Assembly: GCA_016928525.1 (NCBI GenBank)
Contig: JAFGKO010000331.1
Coordinates: 1 to 17,078 of the forward strand
DNA: 17,078 nucleotides
Origin: Anaerolineales bacterium
Lineage (GTDB): Bacteria; Chloroflexota; Anaerolineae; Anaerolineales; Villigracilaceae
Reading direction: 5' to 3'
Within the stretch, counting starts at the first letter, position 1, and every line of letters starts with the position of its first letter. The notes under the pieces are model-generated. The model searched no databases. It had not been told where the DNA came from and was given only the letters and a program-made list of their open reading frames with translations. This document shows positions 14,146 to 17,078 of the stretch, piece by piece. Both the position numbers and the translations under genes were made by a program.

Positions 14146-16047
14146 TTACGCGTCGCGGACTTCGCCGTCGATCACATCACCGTCATTACCACCACTTGGT
14201 GGGGGCGCCGATGGGCCGCCCGGCGCTTCGGGTTGTGGCTGTCCCTGTGCGTATAACTGCTGGCTGAGCGCATGGAAAGCCTGTTGAACTTCTTCGGAAA
14301 GCTGCTTGATGCGACCAGCATCGTCACCCTGGGCAGCCTGCTTGAGATCATTGATTTTGCTCTCAATCGTTGAGCGTTCGGCAGCAGGCACTTTGTCGCC
14401 CAAATCCCTCAGAGTCTTTTCTGTCTGATAGGTCAACTGATCGGCGGTGTTGCGCACATCGATCAATTCGCGGCGTTTCTTGTCTTCGGCCTCATGTTGG
14501 CGAGCTTCCTGTACCTTGCGCTCGATATCGTCCTTGCTCATGTTGGTCGAAGCGGTAATGGTCACTTTCTGCTCTTTACCGGTGGCCTTGTCTTTAGCGG
14601 TCACGTTCAGGATACCATTGGCATCGATATCGAAGGTCACTTCTACTTGTGGGATACCACGTGGCGCCGGCAGGATACCGTCCAGGCGGAAGCGGCCCAG
14701 GCTCATGTTGTCAGAAGCCATCGGGCGCTCACCCTGTAACACGTGGATGTCCACGGCGGTCTGGTTGTCGGCAGCAGTCGAGTAGACCTCGGTCTTGCGC
14801 ACCGGGATGGTAGTGTTGCGCTCGATCATGACAGTCATGACTTCGCCCATCGTCTCGACGCCCAGCGAAAGCGGGGTCACGTCGAGCAACAGGATGTCTT
14901 TGACCTCGCCGCCCAACACGCCGCCCTGGATGGCCGCGCCGATCGCGACGACTTCGTCGGGATTGACGCCTTTGTGCGGTTCTTTCCCGTCCGTCAGCTT
15001 GCGCACCAAATCGTGGACCTGGGGCATGCGTGTCGAGCCGCCGACCAATACTACCTCATCAAGATTACTCGCGGTCATGCCTGCGTCTTTGAGAGCCGCT
15101 TCGAAAGGGCCTTTAGCGCGGTTGAGCAGGTCTTCGGTCATCTGATCGAATTTGGCGCGTGTCAGTTTCAACTGCAAGTGTTTTGGGCCCGACGCATCCG
15201 CAGTGACGTACGGCAGGTTGATTTCAGTTTCCATCACAGTGGAAAGCTCGATCTTGGCCTTTTCCGCCGCCTCGCGCAAACGCTGGAGCGCCTGGCGGTC
15301 GCTGCGCAGGTCAATACCCTGATCCTTCTTGAACTCATCCGCCGCCCAGTTGACGATCTTCTGGTCCCAGTCATCGCCGCCCAGGTGAGTGTCACCATTG
15401 GTGGATTTGACTTCGATCACGCCCTCGCCCACTTCCAGGATGGACACGTCGAACGTACCGCCACCCAGGTCGAAAACCAGGATGGTCTCGTTCTTTTTCT
15501 TGTCGAGGCCATAGGCCAGCGCGGAGGCTGTTGGTTCGTTGATGATGCGCATCACTTCCAGACCGGCGATCTTACCCGCATCTTTCGTGGCCTGACGCTG
15601 GCTATCGTTAAAGTAAGCCGGGACGGTAATCACGGCCTGTTTGACCGTCTCACCCAGATACGCTTCAGCATCCGCCTTGAGTTTGCCTAACACCATGGCT
15701 GAGATTTCCTGTGGGCTATACTCGCGCCCGGTTACCGGCACTTTCACCTTGACATCATCCGAAGAGCCTTTGATGACTTCAAACGGAACCATCTTGCGTT
15801 CCACTTCGGTCTCCTCGTAACGGCGGCCAATAAAGCGTTTGATTGAGTAAATCGTATTTTCCGAGTTGACCACAGCCTGGCGTTTGGCAGTCTGGCCAAC
15901 CATGCGCTCCCCATTTTTGTTAAAGGCCACCACAGAGGGGCATAGACGCCCGCCTTCTGCAGTCGAGATAACCGTTGGCTGGCCGCCTTCCATCACAGCG
16001 ACCACGCTGTTGGTGGTACCTAAGTCAATTCCAATGATCTTTCCCAT
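14146..16047 (-). CDS. dnaK: Molecular chaperone DnaK (Hsp70)
   Basis: A complete 633-residue Hsp70. It binds exposed hydrophobic peptides in an ATP-driven cycle helped by DnaJ and GrpE. Nucleotide-domain marks: GIDLGTTNS (6-14), [20 protein letters not shown] (139-158), [14 protein letters not shown] (169-182), [11 protein letters not shown] (192-202) and the [11 protein letters not shown] stretch (332-342). The interdomain linker is [14 protein letters not shown] (385-398). The substrate-binding beta domain contains [12 protein letters not shown] and the [22 protein letters not shown] region, and the helical lid runs from about 503. The tail is Pro/Gly-rich and ends [10 protein letters not shown]. 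The region at 75-100 is long, as in Gram-negative-type DnaK rather than the shorter Gram-positive form. The ATG at 16047 has AGGAG seven bases upstream. No grpE, dnaJ or hrcA lies beside it, and no CIRCE element is visible upstream. Confidence 0.99.
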   Translation of the reverse strand: MGKIIGIDLGTTNSVVAVMEGGQPTVISTAEGGRLCPSVVAFNKNGERMVGQTAKRQAVVNSENTIYSIKRFIGRRYEETEVERKMVPFEVIKGSSDDVKVKVPVTGREYSPQEISAMVLGKLKADAEAYLGETVKQAVITVPAYFNDSQRQATKDAGKIAGLEVMRIINEPTASALAYGLDKKKNETILVFDLGGGTFDVSILEVGEGVIEVKSTNGDTHLGGDDWDQKIVNWAADEFKKDQGIDLRSDRQALQRLREAAEKAKIELSTVMETEINLPYVTADASGPKHLQLKLTRAKFDQMTEDLLNRAKGPFEAALKDAGMTASNLDEVVLVGGSTRMPQVHDLVRKLTDGKEPHKGVNPDEVVAIGAAIQGGVLGGEVKDILLLDVTPLSLGVETMGEVMTVMIERNTTIPVRKTEVYSTAADNQTAVDIHVLQGERPMASDNMSLGRFRLDGILPAPRGIPQVEVTFDIDANGILNVTAKDKATGKEQKVTITASTNMSKDDIERKVQEARQHEAEDKKRRELIDVRNTADQLTYQTEKTLRDLGDKVPAAERSTIESKINDLKQAAQGDDAGRIKQLSEEVQQAFHALSQQLYAQGQPQPEAPGGPSAPPPSGGNDGDVIDGEVRDA

Positions 16048-16140
16048 GGCTTTGCTCCTACAAATCAGTTTAGTCTGGTATAGGATACCGCATCAATGCA
16101 AGAATCTCGTTAACGCAATGTAGGATTTGCATCGAATTCT
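16048..16140 (-). promoter_or_regulatory. Upstream region of dnaK with two small dyads
   Basis: This stretch should hold the dnaK promoter. GGTATAGGATACC (16077-16089) is a palindrome with 5-base arms, overlapping a possible -10 (TATCCT on the minus strand). A looser dyad pairs ATGCAAGAATC (16096-16106) with GATTTGCAT (16124-16132), allowing a two-base gap. No -35 at standard spacing is convincing, and there is no TTAGCACTC-n9-GAGTGCTAA (CIRCE) match, so HrcA control is not supported. The exact promoter is undetermined. Confidence 0.35.
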
Positions 16141-16167
16141 GCCCCCTCACCCTTGCCCCCTCCCTAT

Positions 16168-16210
16168 CCCTCCCCCATATTCGCGAACTTCAGCAGAATA
16201 TGGGGGAGGG
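16168..16210. repeat. Perfect 15-bp inverted repeat in a C-rich/G-rich region
   Basis: CCCTCCCCCATATTC (16168-16182) and GAATATGGGGGAGGG (16196-16210) are perfect complements with a 13-base loop. The flanks are also C-rich on the left (16141-16165) and G-rich on the right (16222-16233), which could extend the pairing. It lies 24 bases past the lipoprotein stop, so it can end that transcript, but it has no T-run. It is similar in arm sequence to the hairpin at 7181-7215. Confidence 0.8.
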
Positions 16211-16233
16211 TGCCGAAGGCAGGTGGGGGCGGG

Positions 16234-16977
16234 CTAAGGCTCGCTTATTTTCACCCAATCAAAAGCTAAAATAACAGGCGCTTCTTCGAAAGACCCCAAA
16301 GATAGCCCTACTTTACCACCAGCCAGGCCGATATGTTCCACATTCAGTTTTCGGATCAGCTTGCCATTGATGTAAAGTTGCAGGATGTTCTCGTAACAGT
16401 CCAGGCCTATTTCGTTGATGGCATTTCCGGTCGCAATTCGGTCAGATGTGTCATTGAGGACAGGCGTGTAACGGGCAATCCCCTCCGCTATCCATTGACC
16501 GTAAAGCAAGTTATAAGTGCTATCAGTGGAGATGTTGAATTCGTACCAACCAGCCTGTTCTCTATAGTTACACACCAATCCTATGGCATTCAAGTCGCTG
16601 CCCAGATTCTCAACAAGGGTCTCGATGTGAACACGGTCATATTCATATGCGCCATAAATGGCATACAGCCAGGCATTTGGGCTATAAAGTTCAAAAGTCA
16701 ATGTGCTGTGGTTGTTTAGGATTTCTACTCGGCTGGGATCGCCGGAAGCATATAGAGTGGACCAGTATACCGGCGCAGTATCGAATTCTTCAGTGAAGAA
16801 TTTTTCGGGGGGAAGACGGGTAGACGTTGGGGATGGAGCCATGGTTGGGGTAACGGTAGCCAGTATGGCTGTCGGGATGATACGAGTAGGAGTTGCTGCA
16901 GGTGTGGGCGAAGGTTCAAGAGTCGCACCCTGACATGCAGTCAAGAGAAAGAGTCCGAGTAAAAACAATCTTTTCAT
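16234..16977 (-). CDS. Thr/Pro-rich lipoprotein with a predicted beta-sandwich domain
   Basis: A 247-residue exported protein. The N-terminus MKRLFLLGLFLLTAC is a lipoprotein signal with lipobox LTAC and Cys15 as the lipidated residue. Residues 17-57 form a Pro/Thr/Ala-rich flexible spacer. From about residue 58 the sequence FFTEEFDTAPVYW begins a beta-rich domain ending GKVGLSLGSFEEAPVILAFDWVKI, the pattern of concanavalin/LamG-like or DUF1080-like jelly-roll domains that often bind sugars. LYINGKLIRKL (201-211) is typical of such folds. No catalytic residues can be named, so a carbohydrate- or cell-surface-binding role is a guess. The start is ATG 16977; the ribosome site is weak (AAGAG). 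It lies just downstream of tmRNA in the same direction. Confidence 0.85.
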   Translation of the reverse strand: MKRLFLLGLFLLTACQGATLEPSPTPAATPTRIIPTAILATVTPTMAPSPTSTRLPPEKFFTEEFDTAPVYWSTLYASGDPSRVEILNNHSTLTFELYSPNAWLYAIYGAYEYDRVHIETLVENLGSDLNAIGLVCNYREQAGWYEFNISTDSTYNLLYGQWIAEGIARYTPVLNDTSDRIATGNAINEIGLDCYENILQLYINGKLIRKLNVEHIGLAGGKVGLSLGSFEEAPVILAFDWVKISEP

Positions 16978-16994
16978 AGTAGCTCTTGAAACTC

Positions 16995-17027
16995 AGACTT
17001 CCGAAGTCTTGAAGACTTCGGAAGTCT
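16995..17027. repeat. Perfect 16-bp palindrome downstream of tmRNA
   Basis: AGACTTCCGAAGTCTT (16995-17010) and AAGACTTCGGAAGTCT (17012-17027) are exact complements around a single G. Each arm is itself partly palindromic (GACTTCCGAAGTC). It follows the 3' end of tmRNA by nine bases and may protect or end that RNA, but no T-run follows on the minus strand. The form suggests a dispersed repeat. Confidence 0.85.
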
Positions 17028-17036
17028 ATTGGCTTA

Positions 17037-17078
17037 GGTGGAGATGGCGGGAATCGAACCCGCGTCCGAAAGATTCGC
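17037..17078 (-). ncRNA. ssrA: tmRNA (ssrA), 3' end only, cut by the window edge
   Basis: Read on the minus strand, the last bases give GGACGCGGGTTCGATTCC followed by CGCCATCTCCACC. This contains the T-arm (GCGGG, loop TTCGATT, CCCGC) and the 3' acceptor strand CATCTCC-A, very close to the usual tmRNA end (GGACGCGGGTTC...CCCGCC...CTCCACCA). tmRNA rescues stalled ribosomes and tags the unfinished protein. The tag-coding part and 5' half lie beyond the window. The encoded end is ACC followed by T, so the final A of CCA is not encoded and must be added after transcription. A tRNA with the same T-arm is the only alternative, and the motif fits tmRNA better. Confidence 0.92.

Noticed and set aside
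14743..15690. Long plus-strand open frame of 315 codons
   Set aside because: It lies wholly antisense to dnaK, whose sequence is conserved throughout. The translation has no family signature and such mirror frames are common opposite GC-rich coding sequence.
16048..16140. CIRCE/HrcA operator upstream of dnaK
   Set aside because: No TTAGCACTC...GAGTGCTAA match on either strand; the dyads seen have different sequences.

Overview
The window looks like a piece of an Anaerolineae-type Chloroflexota genome. This is inferred from protein style: long Thr-Pro (TPTPT) linkers in exported proteins, a DUF3417-type glucan phosphorylase, a split LutA plus fused LutB-LutC, and many small dispersed palindromic repeats both between and inside genes. 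No rRNA or taxonomic marker is complete enough to prove it. The gene content is mostly housekeeping. I see no phage, insertion sequence, CRISPR array or obvious defence island.

Layout. Positions 123-3200 (minus) hold a glucan phosphorylase (glgP), followed past a strong intrinsic terminator by a UPF0316 membrane protein and a single-domain rhodanese that overlap by ATGA. A 64-bp divergent promoter region separates glgP from a plus-strand operon (3265-6767): LutA-like CCG iron-sulfur protein, SAM methyltransferase, and a 687-residue LutB-LutC fusion. The last two overlap by ATGA. This operon probably oxidises L-lactate or a related 2-hydroxy acid. It converges on a minus-strand block at a nested inverted repeat (6776-6862).

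Positions 6866-11211 (minus) read, in transcription order: MFS transporter, YghO-like acetyltransferase, MESH1-like HD hydrolase (alarmone type), DegV fatty-acid-binding protein, and an orphan CopG-type antitoxin. Next, 11358-14087 (minus), are a membrane-anchored C39-peptidase/TPR protein and the SbcD/Mre11 nuclease, separated by a pair of REP-like palindromes facing each other. dnaK (14146-16047) stands alone without grpE or dnaJ beside it. A Thr/Pro-rich lipoprotein (16234-16977) and the 3' end of tmRNA (ssrA, cut by the window edge) close the window.

The most distinctive theme is the repeats. At least five kinds of palindromic or short-period repeat sit in intergenic gaps. Two appear to be inserted in frame inside essential-looking genes (lutBC at about 5000-5072, sbcD at about 11708-11740). 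A second theme is compact control: intrinsic hairpins lie directly against the next start codon (1006, 9878, 14087), and several -10 boxes lie only 6-9 bases from the start codon, which suggests leaderless or near-leaderless mRNAs.
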